A DNA stretch of 64,000 bases from Ariolimax columbianus. Lineage: Eukaryota; Mollusca; Gastropoda; Stylommatophora; Arionidae. The notes beneath the pieces are model-generated. The model was not told where the DNA came from, made no database searches, and was given only the letters and a program-made list of their open reading frames with translations. The stretch is taken from assembly GCA_036924085.1 (NCBI GenBank), contig JAVGWX010000013.1:63439157-63503156 (forward strand). Direction: 5' to 3'. The stretch's first letter is position 1. Each line of letters begins with the position of its first letter. Position numbers and translations under genes: made by a program. Shown piece after piece: positions 48,439-63,993 of the stretch.

Positions 48439-51400
48439 TTAGTTACCTCTTACGACATGCTCTCTGTGGGGCATTGGAGTTATTCTTGTCCTTGTCATAC
48501 ACAAAGACCCCGGCAGTGGTGCTATTCTTGTCCTTGTCATACACAAAGACCCCGGCAGTGGTGCTATTCTTGTCCTTGTCATACACAAAGACCCCGGCAG
48601 TGGTGCTATTCTTGTCCTTGTCCTACACAAAGACCCCGGCAGTGGTGCTATTCTTGTCCTTGTCCTACACAAAGACCCCGACAGTGGTGCTATTCTTGTC
48701 CTACACAAAGACCCCAGCAGTGGTGCTATTCTTGTCATACACAAAGACCCCAACAGTGGTGCTATTCTTGTCATACACAAATACCCCAATAGTGGTGCTA
48801 TTCTTGTCATACACAAAGACCCCAACAGTGGTGCTATTCTTGTCATACACAAAGACCCCGGCAGTGGTGCTATTCTTGTCCTTGTCCTACACAAAGACCC
48901 CAACAGTGGTGCTATTCTTGTCATACACAAAGACCCCAACAGTGGTGCTATTCTTGTCATACACAAAGACCCCAACAGTGGTGCTATTCTTGTCATACAC
49001 AAAGACCCCAACAGTGGTGCTATTCTTGTCATACACAAAGACCCCAACAGTGGTGCTATTCTTGTCATACACAAAGACCCCAACAGTGGTGCTATTCTTG
49101 TCATACACAAAGACCCCGACAGTGGTGCTATTCTTGTCATACACAAAGACCCCAACAGTGGTGCTATTCTTGTCATACACAAAGACCCCAACAGTGGTGC
49201 TATTCTTGTCATACACAAAGACCGCGGCAGTGGTGCTATTCTTGTCATACACAAAGACCCCAACAGTGGTGCTATTCTTGTCATACACAAAGACCCCAAC
49301 AGTGGTGCTATTCTTGTCATACACAAAGACCCCAACAGTGGTGCTATTCTTGTCATACACAAAGACCCCGACAGTGGTGCTATTCTTGTCTTTGTCATAC
49401 ACAAAGACCCCGACAGTGGTGCTATTCTTGTCATACACAAAGACCCCAACAGTGGTGCTATTCTTGTCCTTGTCATACACAAAGACCCCGACAGTGGTGC
49501 TATTCTTGTCATACACAAAGACCCCAGCAGTGGTGCTATTCTTGTCATACACAAAGACCCCGACAGTGGTGCTATTCTTGTCATACACAAAGACCCCAAC
49601 AGTGGTGCTATTCTTGTCCTTGTCATACACAAAGACCCCGACAGTGGTGCTATTCTTGTCATACACAAAGACCCCAACAGTGGTGCTATTCTTGTCATAC
49701 ACAAAGACCCCAATAGTGGTGCTATTCTTGTCATACACAAAGACCCCAACAGTGGTGCTATTCTTGTCATACACAAAGACCCCGGCAGTGGTGCTATTCT
49801 TGTCCTTGTCCTACACAAAGACCCCAACAGTGGTGCTATTCTTGTCATACACAAAGACCCCAACAGTGGTGCTATTCTTGTCATACACAAAGACCCCAAC
49901 AGTGGTGCTATTCTTGTCATACACAAAGACCCCAACAGTGGTGCTATTCTTGTCATACACAAAGACCCCAACAGTGGTGCTATTCTTGTCATACACAAAG
50001 ACCCCAACAGTGGTGCTATTCTTGTCATACACAAAGACCCCAACAGTGGTGCTATTCTTGTCATACACAAAGACCCCAACAGTGGTGCTATTCTTGTCAT
50101 ACACAAAGACCCCAACAGTGGTGCTATTCTTGTCATACACAAAGACCCCAACAGTGGTGCTATTCTTGTCATACACAAAGACCCCGACAGTGGTGCTATT
50201 CTTGTCTTTGTCATACACAAAGACCCCGACAGTGGTGCTATTCTTGTCATACACAAAGACCCCAACAGTGGTGCTATTCTTGTCATACACAAAGACCCCG
50301 ACAGTAGTGCTATTCTTGTCCTTGTCCTACACAAAGACCCCAACAGTGGTGCTATTCTTGTCATACACAAAGACCCCAACAGTGGTGCTATTCTTGTCAT
50401 ACACAAAGACCCCAACAGTGGTGCTATTCTTGTCATACACAAAGACCCCAACAGTGGTGCTATTCTTGTCATACACAAAGACCCCGACAGTGGTGCTATT
50501 CTTGTCCTTGTCCTACACAAAGACCCCGACAGTGGTGCTATTCTTGTCATACACAAAGACCACGGCAGTGGTGCTATTCTTGTCCTTGTCATACACAAAG
50601 ACCCCGGCAGTGGTGCTATTCTTGTCCTTGTCCTACACAAAGACCCCGACAGTGGTGCTATTCTTGTCCTTGTCCTACACAAAGACCCCGGCAGTGGTGC
50701 TATTCTTGTCCTTGTCATACACAAAGACCCCGACAGTGGTGCTATTCTTGTCATACACAAAGACCCCAACAGTGGTGCTATTCTTGTCATACACAAAGAC
50801 CCCGACAGTGGTGCTATTCTTGTCATACACAAAGACCCCAACAGTGGTGCTATTCTTGTCATACACAAAGACCCCGACAGTGGTGCTATTCTCGTCATAC
50901 ACAAAGACCCCAACAGTGGTGCTATTCTTGTCATACACAAAGACCCCAACAGTGGTGCTATTCTTGTCATACACAAAGACCCAAACAGTGGTGCTATTCT
51001 TGTCATACACAAAGACCCCAACAGTGGGGCTATTCTTGTCATACACAAAGACCTCAACAGTGGTGCTATTCTTGTCATACACAAAGACCCCAACAGTGGT
51101 GCTATTCTTGTCATACACAAAGACCCCGACAGTGGTGCTATTCTTGTCATACACAAAGACCCCAACAGTGGTGCTATTCTTGTCATACACAAAGACCCCA
51201 ACAGTGGTGCTATTCTTGTCATACACAAAGACCCCAACAGTGGTGCCATTCTTGTCATACACAAAGACCCCAACAGTGGTGCCATTCTTGTCATACACAA
51301 AGACCCCGACAGTGGTACTATTCTTGTCCTTGTCCTACACAAAGACCCCAACAGTGGTGCTATTCTTGTCCTTGTCATACACAAAGACCCCGGCAGTGGT

Positions 51401-54400
51401 GCTATTCTTGTCCTTGTCCTACACAAAGACCCCGACAGTGGTGCTATTCTTGTCCTTGTCCTACACAAAGACCCCGACAGTGGTGCTATTCTTGTCCTTG
51501 TCCTACACAAAGACCCCGGCAGTGGTGCTATTCTTGTCCTTGTCCTACACAAAGACCCCGGCAGTGGTGCTATTCTTGTCCTTGTCCTACACAAAGACCC
51601 CGGCAGTGGTGCTATTCTTGTCCTTGTCATACACAAAGACCCCGACAGTGGTGCTATTCTTGTCCTACACAAAGACCCCGACAGTGGTGCTATTCTTGTC
51701 ATACACAAAGACCCCAACAGTGGTGCTATTCTTGTCCTTGTCATACACAAAGACCCCGGCAGTGGTGCTATTCTTGTCATACACAAAGACCCCGACAGTG
51801 GTGCTATTCTTGTCATACACAAAGACCCCAACAGTGGTGCTATTCTTGTCCTACACAAAGACCCCAACAGTGGTGCTATTCTTGTCATACACAAAGACCC
51901 CGACAGTGGTGCTATTCTTGTCATACACAAAGACTCCGACAGTGGTGCTATTCTTGTCATACACAAAGACCCCGACAGTGGTGCTATTCTTGTCATACAC
52001 AAAGACCCCAACAGTGGTGCTATTCTTGTCATACACAAAGACCCCGACAGTGGTGCTATTCTTGTCCTTGTCCTACACAAAGACCCCAACAGTGGTGCTA
52101 TTCTTGTCATACACAAAGACCCCAACAGTGGTGCTATTCTTGTCATACACAAAGACCCCAACAGTGGTGCTATTCTTGTCATACACAAAGACCCCAACAG
52201 TGGTGCTATTCTTGTCATACACAAAGACCCCGACAGTGGTGCTATTCTTGTCCTTGTCCTACACAAAGACCCCGACAGTGGTGCTATTCTTGTCATACAC
52301 AAAGACCCCGGCAGTGGTGCTATTCTTGTCCTTGTCATACACAAAGACCCCGGCAGTGGTGCTATTCTTGTCCTTGTCCTACACAAAGACCCCGACAGTG
52401 GTGCTATTCTTGTCCTTGTCCTACACAAAGACCCCGGCAGTGGTGCTATTCTTGTCCTTGTCATACACAAAGACCCCGACAGTGGTGCTATTCTTGTCAT
52501 ACACAAAGACCCCAACAGTGGTGCTATTCTTGTCATACACAAAGACCCCGACAGTGGTGCTATTCTTGTCATACACAAAGACCCCGGCAGTGGTGCTATT
52601 CTTGTCATACACAAAGACCCCGACAGTGGTGCTATTCTTGTCATACACAAAGACCCCGACAGTGGTGCTATTCTTGTCATACACAAAGACCCCGACAGTG
52701 GTGCTATTCTTGTCATACACAAAGACCCCGACAGTGGTGCTATTCTTGTCATACACAAAGACCCCAACAGTGGTGCTATTCTTGTCATACACAAAGACCC
52801 CGACAGTGGTGCTATTCTTGTCCTTGTTCTACACAAAGACCCCAACAGTGGTGCTATTCTTGTCATACACAAAGACCCCAACAGTGGTGCTATTCTTGTC
52901 ATACACAAAGACCCCAACAGTGGTGCTATTCTTATCATACACAAAGACCCCAACAGTGGTGCTATTCTTGTCATACACAAAGACCCCGACAGTGGTGCTA
53001 TTCTTGTCCTTGTCCTACACAAAGACCCCGACAGTGGTGCTATTCTTGTCATACACAAAGACCCCGGCAGTGGTGCTATTCTTGTCCTTGTCATACACAA
53101 AGACCCCGGCAGTGGTGCTATTCTTGTCCTTGTCCTACACAAAGACCCCGACAGTGGTGCTATTCTTGTCCTTGTCCTACACAAAGACCCCGGCAGTGGT
53201 GCTATTCTTGTCCTTGTCATACACAAAGACCCCGACAGTGGTGCTATTCTTGTCATACACAAAGACCCCGACAGTGGTGCTATTCTTGTCATACACAAAG
53301 ACCCCGGCAGTGGTGCTATTCTTGTCATACACAAAGACCCCGACAGTGGTGCTATTCTCGTCATACACAAAGACCCCAACAGTGGTGCTATTCTTGTCAT
53401 ACACAAAGACCCCAACAGTGGTGCTATTCTTGTCATACACAAAGACCCCAACAGTGGTGCTATTCTTGTCATACACAAAGACCCCAACAGTGGGGCTATT
53501 CTTGTCATACACAAAGACCTCAACAGTGGTGCTATTCTTGTCATACACAAAGACCCCAACAGTGGTGCTATTCTTGTCATACACAAAGACCCCGACAGTG
53601 GTGCTATTCTTGTCATACACAAAGACCCCAACAGTGGTGCTATTCTTGTCATACACAAAGACCCCAACAGTGGTGCTATTCTTGTCATACACAAAGACCC
53701 CAACAGTGGTGCCATTCTTGTCATACACAAAGACCCCAACAGTGGTGCCATTCTTGTCATACACAAAGACCCCGACAGTGGTACTATTCTTGTCCTTGTC
53801 CTACAGAAAGACCCCAACAGTGGTGCTATTCTTGTCCTTGTCATACACAAAGACCCCGGCAGTGGTGCTATTCTTGTCCTTGTCCTACACAAAGACCCCG
53901 ACAGTGGTGCTATTCTTGTCCTTGTCCTACACAAAGACCCCGACAGTGGTGCTATTCTTGTCCTTGTCCTACACAAAGACCCCGACAGTGGTGCTATTCT
54001 TGTCCTTGTCCTACACAAAGACCCCGGCAGTGGTGCTATTCTTGTCCTTGTCCTACACAAAGACCCCGGCAGTGGTGCTATTCTTGTCCTTGTCCTACAC
54101 AAAGACCCCGGCAGTGGTGCTATTCTTGTCCTTGTCATACACAAAGACCCCGACAGTGGTGCTATTCTTGTCCTACACAAAGACCCCGACAGTGGTGCTA
54201 TTCTTGTCATACACAAAGACCCCAACAGTGGTGCTATTCTTGTCCTTGTCATACACAAAGACCCCGGCAGTGGTGCTATTCTTGTCATACACAAAGACCC
54301 CGACAGTGGTGCTATTCTTGTCATACACAAAGACCCCAACAGTGGTGCTATTCTTGTCATACACAAAGACCCCAACAGTGGTGCTATTCTTGTCATACAC

Positions 54401-57400
54401 AAAGACCCCGACAGTGGTGCTATTCTTATCATACTTAAAGACCCCGACAGTGGTGCTATTCTTGTCATACACAAAGACCCTGACAGTGGTGCTATTCTTG
54501 TCCTACACAAAGACCCCAACAGTGGTGCTATTCTTGTCATACACAAAGACCCTGGCAGTGGTGCTATTCTTGTCCTTGTCCTACACAAAGACCCCGGCAG
54601 TGGTGCTATTCTTGTCCTACACAAAGACCCCGGCAGTGGTGCTATTCTTGTCATACACAAAGACCCCAACAGTGGTGCTATTCTTGTCATACACAAAGAC
54701 CCCAACAGTGGTGCTATTCTTGTCATACACAAAGACTCCAACAGTGGTGCTATTCTTGTCATACACAAAGACCCCAACAGTGGTGCTATTCTTGTCATAC
54801 ACAAAGACCCCAACAGTGGTGCTATTCTTGTCATACACAAAGACCCCAACAGTGGTGCTATTCTTGTCATACACAAAGACCCCGACAGTGGTACTATTCT
54901 TGTCATACACAAAGACCCCAACAGTGGTGCTATTCTTGTCATACACAAAGACCCCAACAGTGGTGCTATTCTTGTCATACACAAAGACCCCAACAGTGGT
55001 GCTATTCTTGTCATACACAAAGACCCCAACAGTGGTGCTATTCTTGTCATACACAAAGACCCCAACAGTGGTGCTATTCTTGTCATACACAAAGACCCCA
55101 ACAGTGGTGCTATTCTTGTCATACACAAAGACCCCGACAGTGGTGCTATTCTTGTCTTTGTCATACACAAAGACCCCGACAGTGGTGCTATTCTTGTCAT
55201 ACACAAAGACCCCGACAGTGGTGCTATTCTTGTCCCTGTCCTACACAAAGACCCCAACAGTGGTGCTATTCTTGTCATACACAAAGACCCCAACAGTGGT
55301 GCTATTCTTGTCATACACAAAGACCCCAACAGTGGTGCTATTCTTGTCATACACAAAGACCCCAACAGTGGTGCTATTCTTGTCATACACAAAGACCCCG
55401 ACAGTGGTGCTATTCTTGTCCTTGTCCTACACAAAGACCCAGACAGTGGTGCTATTCTTGTCATACACAAAGACCACGGCAGTGGTGCTATTCTTGTCCT
55501 TGTCATACACAAAGACCCCGGCAGTGGTGCTATTCTTGTCCTTGTCCTACACAAAGACCCCGACAGTGGTGCTATTCTTGTCCTTGTCCTACACAAAGAC
55601 CCCGGCAGTGGTGCTATTCTTGTCCTTGTCATACACAAAGACCCCGACAGTGGTGCTATTCTTGTCATACACAAAGACCCCAACAGTGGTGCTATTCTTG
55701 TCATACACAAAGACCCCGACAGTGGTGCTATTCTTGTCATACACAAAGACCCCGGCAGTGGTGCTATTCTTGTCATACACAAAGACCCCGACAGTGGTGC
55801 TATTCTCGTCATACACAAAGACCCCAACAGTGGTGCTATTCTTGTCATACACAAAGACCCCAACAGTGGTGCTATTCTTGTCATACACAAAGACCCCAAC
55901 AGTGGTGCTATTCTTGTCATACACAAAGACCCCAACAGTGGTGCTATTCTTGTCCTACACAAAGACCCCGACAGTGGTGCTATTCTTGTCATACACAAAG
56001 ACCCCAACAGTGGTGCTATTCTTGTCATACACAAAGACCCCGACAGTGGTGCTATTCTTGTCATACCCAAAGACCCCGGCAGTGGTGCTATTCTTGTCAT
56101 ACACAAAGACCCCGACAGTGGTGCTATTCTCGTCATACACAAAGACCCCAACAGTGGTGCTATTCTCGTCATACACAAAGACCTCAACAGTGGTGCTATT
56201 CTTGTCATACACAAAGACCCCAACAGTGGTGCTATTCTTGTCATACACAAAGACCCCAACAGTGGGGCTATTCTTGTCATACACAAAGACCTCAACAGTG
56301 GTGCTATTCTTGTCATACACAAAGACCCCAACAGTGGTGCTATTCTTGTCATACACAAAGACCCCAACAGTGGTGCTATTCTTGTCATACACAAAGACCC
56401 CAACAGTGGTGCTATTCTTGTCATACACAAAGACCCCAACAGTGGTGCTATTCTTGTCATACACAAAGACCCCAACAGTGGTGCCATTCTTGTCATACAC
56501 AAAGACCCCAACAGTGGTGCCATTCTTGTCATACACAAAGACCCCGACAGTGGTACTATTCTTGTCCTTGTCCTACACAAAGACCCCAACAGTGGTGCTA
56601 TTCTTGTCCTTGTCATACACAAAGACCCCGGCAGTGGTGCTATTCTTGTCCTTGTCCTACACAAAGACCCCGACAGTGGTGCTATTCTTGTCCTTGTCCT
56701 ACACAAAGACCCCGACAGTGGTGCTATCCTTGTCCTACACAAAGACCCCGACAGTGGTGCTATTCTTGTCCTTGTCCTACACAAAGACCCCGGCAGTGGT
56801 GCTATTCTTGTCCTTGTCCTACACAAAGACCCCGGCAGTGGTGCTATTCTTGTCCTTGTCCTACACAAAGACCCCGGCAGTGGTGCTATTCTTGTCCTTG
56901 TCATACACAAAGACCCCGACAGTGGTGCTATTCTTGTCCTACACAAAGACCCCGACAGTGGTGCTATTTTTGTCATACACAAAGACCCCAACAGTGGTGC
57001 TATTCTTGTCCTTGTCATACACAAAGACCCCGGCAGTGGTGCTATTCTTGTCATACACAAAGACCCCGACAGTGGTGCTATTCTTGTCATACACAAAGAC
57101 CCCAACAGTGGTGCTATTCTTGTCCTACACAAAGACCCCAACAGTGGTGCTATTCTTGTCATACACAAAGACCCCGACAGTGGTGCTATTCTTGTCATAC
57201 ACAAAGACCCCAACAGTGGTGCTATTCTTGTCATACACAAAGACCCCAACAGTGGTGCTATTCTTGTCATACACAAAGACCCCAACAGTGGTGCTATTCT
57301 TGTCATACACAAAGACCCCAACAGTGGTGCTATTCTTGTCATACACAAAGACCCCAACAGTGGTGCTATTCTTGTCATACACAAAGACCCCGACAGTGGT

Positions 57401-60400
57401 GCTATTCTTGTCATACACAAAGACCCTGACAGTGGTGCTATTCTTGTCCTACACAAAGACCCCAACAGTGGTGCTATTCTTGTCATACACAAAGACCCCC
57501 GCAGTGGTGCTATTCTTGTCCTTGTCCTACACAAAGACCCCGGCAGTGGTGCTATTCTTGTCCTTGTCCTACACAAAGACCCCGGCAGTGGTGCTATTCT
57601 TGTCCTACACAAAGACCCCGGCAGTGGTGCTATTCTTGTCATACACAAAGACCCTGACAGTGGTGCTATTCTTGTCCTTGTCATACACAAAGACCCCGAC
57701 AGTGGTGCTATTTCTGTCCTTGTCATACACAAAGACCCCGACAGTGGTGCTATTCTTGTCATACACAAAGACCCCGGCAGTGGTGCTATTCTTGTCCTTG
57801 TCCTACACAAAGACCCCGACAGTGGTGCTATTCTTGTCCTTGTCCTACACAAAGACCCCGACAGTGGTGCTATTCTTGTCCTTGTCATACACAAAGACCC
57901 CGACAGTGGTGCTATTCTTGTCATACACAAAGACCCCGACAGTGGTGCTATTCTTGTCATACACAAAGACCCCGGCAGTGGTGCTATTCTTGTCATACAC
58001 AAAGACCCCGACAGTGGTGCTATTCTCGTCATACACAAAGACCCCAACAGTGGTGCTATTCTTGTCATACACAAAGACCCCAACAGTGGTGCTATTCTTG
58101 TCATACACAAAGACCCCAACAGTGGTGCTATTCTTGTCATACACAAAGACCCCAACAGTGGTGCTATTCTTGTCATACACAAAGACCTCAACAGTGGTGC
58201 TATTCTTGTCATACACAAAGACCCCAACAGTGGTGCTATGCTTGTCCTTGTCATACACAAAGACCCCGGCAGTGGTGCTATTCTTGTCCTTGTCCTACAC
58301 AAAGACCCCGACAGTGGTGCTATTCTTGTCCTTGTCCTACACAAAGACCCCGGCAGTGGTGCTATTCTTGTCCTTGTCCTACACAAAGACCCCGGCAGTG
58401 GTGCTATTCTTGTCCTTGTCCTACACAAAGACCCCGGCAGTGGTGCTATTCTTGTCCTTGTCCTACACAAAGACCCCGACAGTGGTGCTATTCTTGTCCT
58501 TGTCCTACACAAAGACCCCGACAGTGGTGCTATTCTTGTCCTTGTCCTACACAAAGACCCCGACAGTGGTGCTATTCTTGTCCTTGTCCTACACAAAGAC
58601 CCCGACAGTGGTGCTATTCTTGTCTTTGTCCTACACAAAGACCCCGACAGTGGTGCTATTCTTGTCCTTGTCCTACACAAAGACCCCGACAGTGGTGCTA
58701 TTCTTGTCCTTGTCCTACACAAAGACCCCGGCAGTGGTGCTATTCTTGTCCTTGTCCTACACAAAGACCCCGGCAGTGGTGCTATTCTTGTCCTTGTCCT
58801 ACACAAAGACCCCGGCAGTGGTGCTATTCTTGTCCTTGTCATACACAAAGACCCCGACAGTGGTGCTATTCTTGTCCTACACAAAGACCCCGACAGTGGT
58901 GCTATTCTTGTCATACACAAAGACCCCAACAGTGGTGCTATTCTTGTCCTTGTCATACACAAAGACCCCGGCAGTGGTGCTATTCTTGTCATACACAAAG
59001 ACCCCGACAGTGGTGCTATTCTTGTCATACACAAAGACCCCAACAGTGGTGCTATTCTTGTCATACACAAAGACCCCAACAGTGGTGCTATTCTTGTCAT
59101 ACACAAAGACCCCGACAGTGGTGCTATTCTTATCATACACAAAGACCCCGACAGTGGTGCTATTCTTGTCATACACAAAGACCCTGACAGTGGTGCTATT
59201 CTTGTCCTACACAAAGACCCCAACAGTGGTGCTATTCTTGTCATACACAAAGACCCTGGCAGTGGTGCTATTCTTGTCCTTGTCCTACACAAAGACCCCG
59301 GCAGTGGTGCTATTCTTGTCCTACACAAAGACCCCGGCAGTGGTGCTATTCTTGTCATACACAAAGACCCCAACAGTGGTGCTATTCTTGTCATACACAA
59401 AGACCCCAACAGTGGTGCTATTCTTGTCATACACAAAGACTCCAACAGTGGTGCTATTCTTGTCATACACAAAGACCCCAACAGTGGTGCTATTCTTGTC
59501 ATACACAAAGACCCCAACAGTGGTGCTATTCTTGTCATACACAAAGACCCCAACAGTGGTGCTATTCTTGTCATACACAAAGACCCCGACAGTGGTACTA
59601 TTCTTGTCATACACAAAGACCCCAACAGTGGTGCTATTCTTGTCATACACAAAGACCCCAACAGTGGTGCTATTCTTGTCATACACAAAGACCCCAACAG
59701 TGGTGCTATTCTTGTCATACACAAAGACCCCAACAGTGGTGCTATTCTTGTCATACACAAAGACCCCAACAGTGGTGCTATTCTTGTCATACACAAAGAC
59801 CCCAACAGTGGTGCTATTCTTGTCATACACAAAGACCCCGACAGTGGTGCTATTCTTGTCTTTGTCATACACAAAGACCCCGACAGTGGTGCTATTCTTG
59901 TCATACACAAAGACCCCGACAGTGGTGCTATTCTTGTCCCTGTCCTACACAAAGACCCCAACAGTGGTGCTATTCTTGTCATACACAAAGACCCCAACAG
60001 TGGTGCTATTCTTGTCATACACAAAGACCCCAACAGTGGTGCTATTCTTGTCATACACAAAGACCCCAACAGTGGTGCTATTCTTGTCATACACAAAGAC
60101 CCCGACAGTGGTGCTATTCTTGTCCTTGTCCTACACAAAGACCCAGACAGTGGTGCTATTCTTGTCATACACAAAGACCACGGCAGTGGTGCTATTCTTG
60201 TCCTTGTCATACACAAAGACCCCGGCAGTGGTGCTATTCTTGTCCTTGTCCTACACAAAGACCCCGACAGTGGTGCTATTCTTGTCCTTGTCCTACACAA
60301 AGACCCCGGCAGTGGTGCTATTCTTGTCCTTGTCATACACAAAGACCCCGACAGTGGTGCTATTCTTGTCATACACAAAGACCCCAACAGTGGTGCTATT

Positions 60401-63400
60401 CTTGTCATACACAAAGACCCCGACAGTGGTGCTATTCTTGTCATACACAAAGACCCCGGCAGTGGTGCTATTCTTGTCATACACAAAGACCCCGACAGTG
60501 GTGCTATTCTCGTCATACACAAAGACCCCAACAGTGGTGCTATTCTTGTCATACACAAAGACCCCAACAGTGGTGCTATTCTTGTCATACACAAAGACCC
60601 CAACAGTGGTGCTATTCTTGTCATACACAAAGACCCCAACAGTGGTGCTATTCTTGTCATACACAAAGACCCCAACAGTGGTGCTATTCTTGTCATACAC
60701 AAAGACCCCAACAGTGGTGCTATTCTTGTCATACACAAAGACCCCAACAGTGGTGCCATTCTTGTCATACACAAAGACCCCAACAGTGGTGCCATTCTTG
60801 TCATACACAAAGACCCCGACAGTGGTACTATTCTTGTCCTTGTCCTACACAAAGACCCCAACAGTGGTGCTATTCTTGTCCTTGTCATACACAAAGACCC
60901 CGGCAGTGGTGCTATTCTTGTCCTTGTCCTACACAAAGACCCCGACAGTGGTGCTATTCTTGTCCTTGTCCTACACAAAGACCCCGACAGTGGTGCTATT
61001 CTTGTCCTTGTCCTACACAAAGACCCCGGCAGTGGTGCTATTCTTGTCCTTGTCCTACACAAAGACCCCGGCAGTGGTGCTATTCTTGTCCTTGTCCTAC
61101 ACAAAGACCCCGGCAGTGGTGCTATTCTTGTCCTTGTCATACACAAAGACCCCGACAGTGGTGCTATTCTTGTCCTACACAAAGACCCCGACAGTGGTGC
61201 TATTTTTGTCATACACAAAGACCCCAACAGTGGTGCTATTCTTGTCCTTGTCATACACAAAGACCCCGGCAGTGGTGCTATTCTTGTCATACACAAAGAC
61301 CCCGACAGTGGTGCTATTCTTGTCATACACAAAGACCCCGACAGTGGTGCTATTCTTGTCCCTGTCCTACACAAAGACCCCAACAGTGGTGCTATTCTTG
61401 TCATACACAAAGACCCCAACAGTGGTGCTATTCTTGTCATACACAAAGACCCCAACAGTGGTGCTATTCTTGTCATACACAAAGACCCCAACAGTGGTGC
61501 TATTCTTGTCATACACAAAGACCCCGACAGTGGTGCTATTCTTGTCCTTGTCCTACACAAAGACCCAGACAGTGGTGCTATTCTTGTCATACACAAAGAC
61601 CACGGCAGTGGTGCTATTCTTGTCCTTGTCATACACAAAGACCCCGGCAGTGGTGCTATTCTTGTCCTTGTCCTACACAAAGACCCCGGCAGTGGTGCTT
61701 TTCTTGTCCTTGTCATACACAAAGACCCCGACAGTGGTGCTATTCTTGTCATACACAAAGACCCCAACAGTGGTGCTATTCTTGTCATACACAAAGACCC
61801 CGACAGTGGTGCTATTCTTGTCATACCCAAAGACCCCGGCAGTGGTGCTATTCTTGTCATACACAAAGACCCCGACAGTGGTGCTATTCTCGTCATACAC
61901 AAAGACCCCAACAGTGGTGCTATTCTCGTCATACACAAAGACCTCAACAGTGGTGCTATTCTTGTCATACACAAAGACCCCAACAGTGGTGCTATTCTTG
62001 TCATACACAAAGACCCCAACAGTGGGGCTATTCTTGTCATACACAAAGACCTCAACAGTGGTGCTATTCTTGTCATACACAAAGACCCCAACAGTGGTGC
62101 TATTCTTGTCATACACAAAGACCCCAACAGTGGTGCTATTCTTGTCATACACAAAGACCCCAACAGTGGTGCTATTCTTGTCATACACAAAGACCCCAAC
62201 AGTGGTGCTATTCTTGTCATACACAAAGACCCCAACAGTGGTGCCATTCTTGTCATACACAAAGACCCCAACAGTGGTGCCATTCTTGTCATACACAAAG
62301 ACCCCGACAGTGGTACTATTTTTGTCCTTGTCCTACACAAAGACCCCAACAGTGGTGCTATTCTTGTCCTTGTCATACACAAAGACCCCGGCAGTGGTGC
62401 TATTCTTGTCCTTGTCCTACACAAAGACCCCGACAGTGGTGCTATTCTTGTCCTTGTCCTACACAAAGACCCCGACAGTGGTGCTATCCTTGTCCTACAC
62501 AAAGACCCCGACAGTGGTGCTATTCTTGTCCTTGTCCTACACAAAGACCCCGGCAGTGGTGCTATTCTTGTCCTTGTCCTACACAAAGACCCCGGCAGTG
62601 GTGCTATTCTTGTCCTTGTCCTACACAAAGACCCCGGCAGTGGTGCTATTCTTGTCCTTGTCATACACAAAGACCCCGACAGTGGTGCTATTCTTGTCCT
62701 ACACAAAGACCCCGACAGTGGTGCTATTTTTGTCATACACAAAGACCCCAACAGTGGTGCTATTCTTGTCCTTGTCATACACAAAGACCCCGGCAGTGGT
62801 GCTATTCTTGTCATACACAAAGACCCCGACAGTGGTGCTATTCTTGTCATACACAAAGACCCCAACAGTGGTGCTATTCTTGTCCTACACAAAGACCCCA
62901 ACAGTGGTGCTATTCTTGTCATACACAAAGACCCCGACAGTGGTGCTATTCTTGTCATACACAAAGACCCCAACAGTGGTGCTATTCTTGTCATACACAA
63001 AGACCCCAACAGTGGTGCTATTCTTGTCATACACAAAGACCCCAACAGTGGTGCTATTCTTGTCATACACAAAGACCCCAACAGTGGTGCTATTCTTGTC
63101 ATACACAAAGACCCCAACAGTGGTGCTATTCTTGTCATACACAAAGACCCCGACAGTGGTGCTATTCTTGTCATACACAAAGACCCTGACAGTGGTGCTA
63201 TTCTTGTCCTACACAAAGACCCCAACAGTGGTGCTATTCTTGTCATACACAAAGACCCCCGCAGTGGTGCTATTCTTGTCCTTGTCCTACACAAAGACCC
63301 CGGCAGTGGTGCTATTCTTGTCCTTGTCCTACACAAAGACCCCGGCAGTGGTGCTATTCTTGTCCTACACAAAGACCCCGGCAGTGGTGCTATTCTTGTC

Positions 63401-63993
63401 ATACACAAAGACCCCGGCAGTGGTGCTATTCTTGTCCTTGTCCTACACAAAGACCCCAACAGTGGTGCTATTCTTGTCATACACAAAGACCCTGACAGTG
63501 GTGCTATTCTTGTCCTTGTCATACACAAAGACCCCGACAGTGGTGCTATTTCTGTCCTTGTCATACACAAAGACCCCGACAGTGGTGCTATTCTTGTCAT
63601 ACACAAAGACCCCGGCAGTGGTGCTATTCTTGTCCTTGTCCTACACAAAGACCCCGACAGTGGTGCTATTCTTGTCCTTGTCCTACACAAAGACCCCGAC
63701 AGTGGTGCTATTCTTGTCCTTGTCATACACAAAGACCCCGACAGTGGTGCTATTCTTGTCATACACAAAGACCCCGACAGTGGTGCTATTCTTGTCATAC
63801 ACAAAGACCCCGGCAGTGGTGCTATTCTTGTCATACACAAAGACCCCGACAGTGGTGCTATTCTCGTCATACACAAAGACCCCAACAGTGGTGCTATTCT
63901 TGTCATACACAAAGACCCCAACAGTGGTGCTATTCTTGTCATACACAAAGACCCCAACAGTGGTGCTATTCTTGTCATACACAAAGACCCCAA
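48439..63993 (-). other. Continuous minus-strand open frame through the satellite (probably not a gene)
   Basis: The minus frame is open for 5184 codons with the 12-residue period SLCMTRIAPLLG and variants (SLCRTRTRIAPLPG). It stops at 48439 just outside the array after TRITPMPHREHVVRG, and its 5' end is beyond the window. I see no promoter, signal peptide or non-repetitive domain. Two plus-strand frames (LVIHKDPNSGAI and LSYTKTPTVVLF periods) are equally free of stops. The openness is therefore explained by a unit that lacks stops and whose length is always a multiple of three. It is recorded because of its length, not as a predicted protein. Confidence 0.9.

Noticed and set aside
48439..63993. 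A 5184-residue repetitive protein
   Set aside because: Other frames on the opposite strand are also stop-free, there is no non-repeat domain, and only about 13 residues lie outside the array. Openness follows from the unit.
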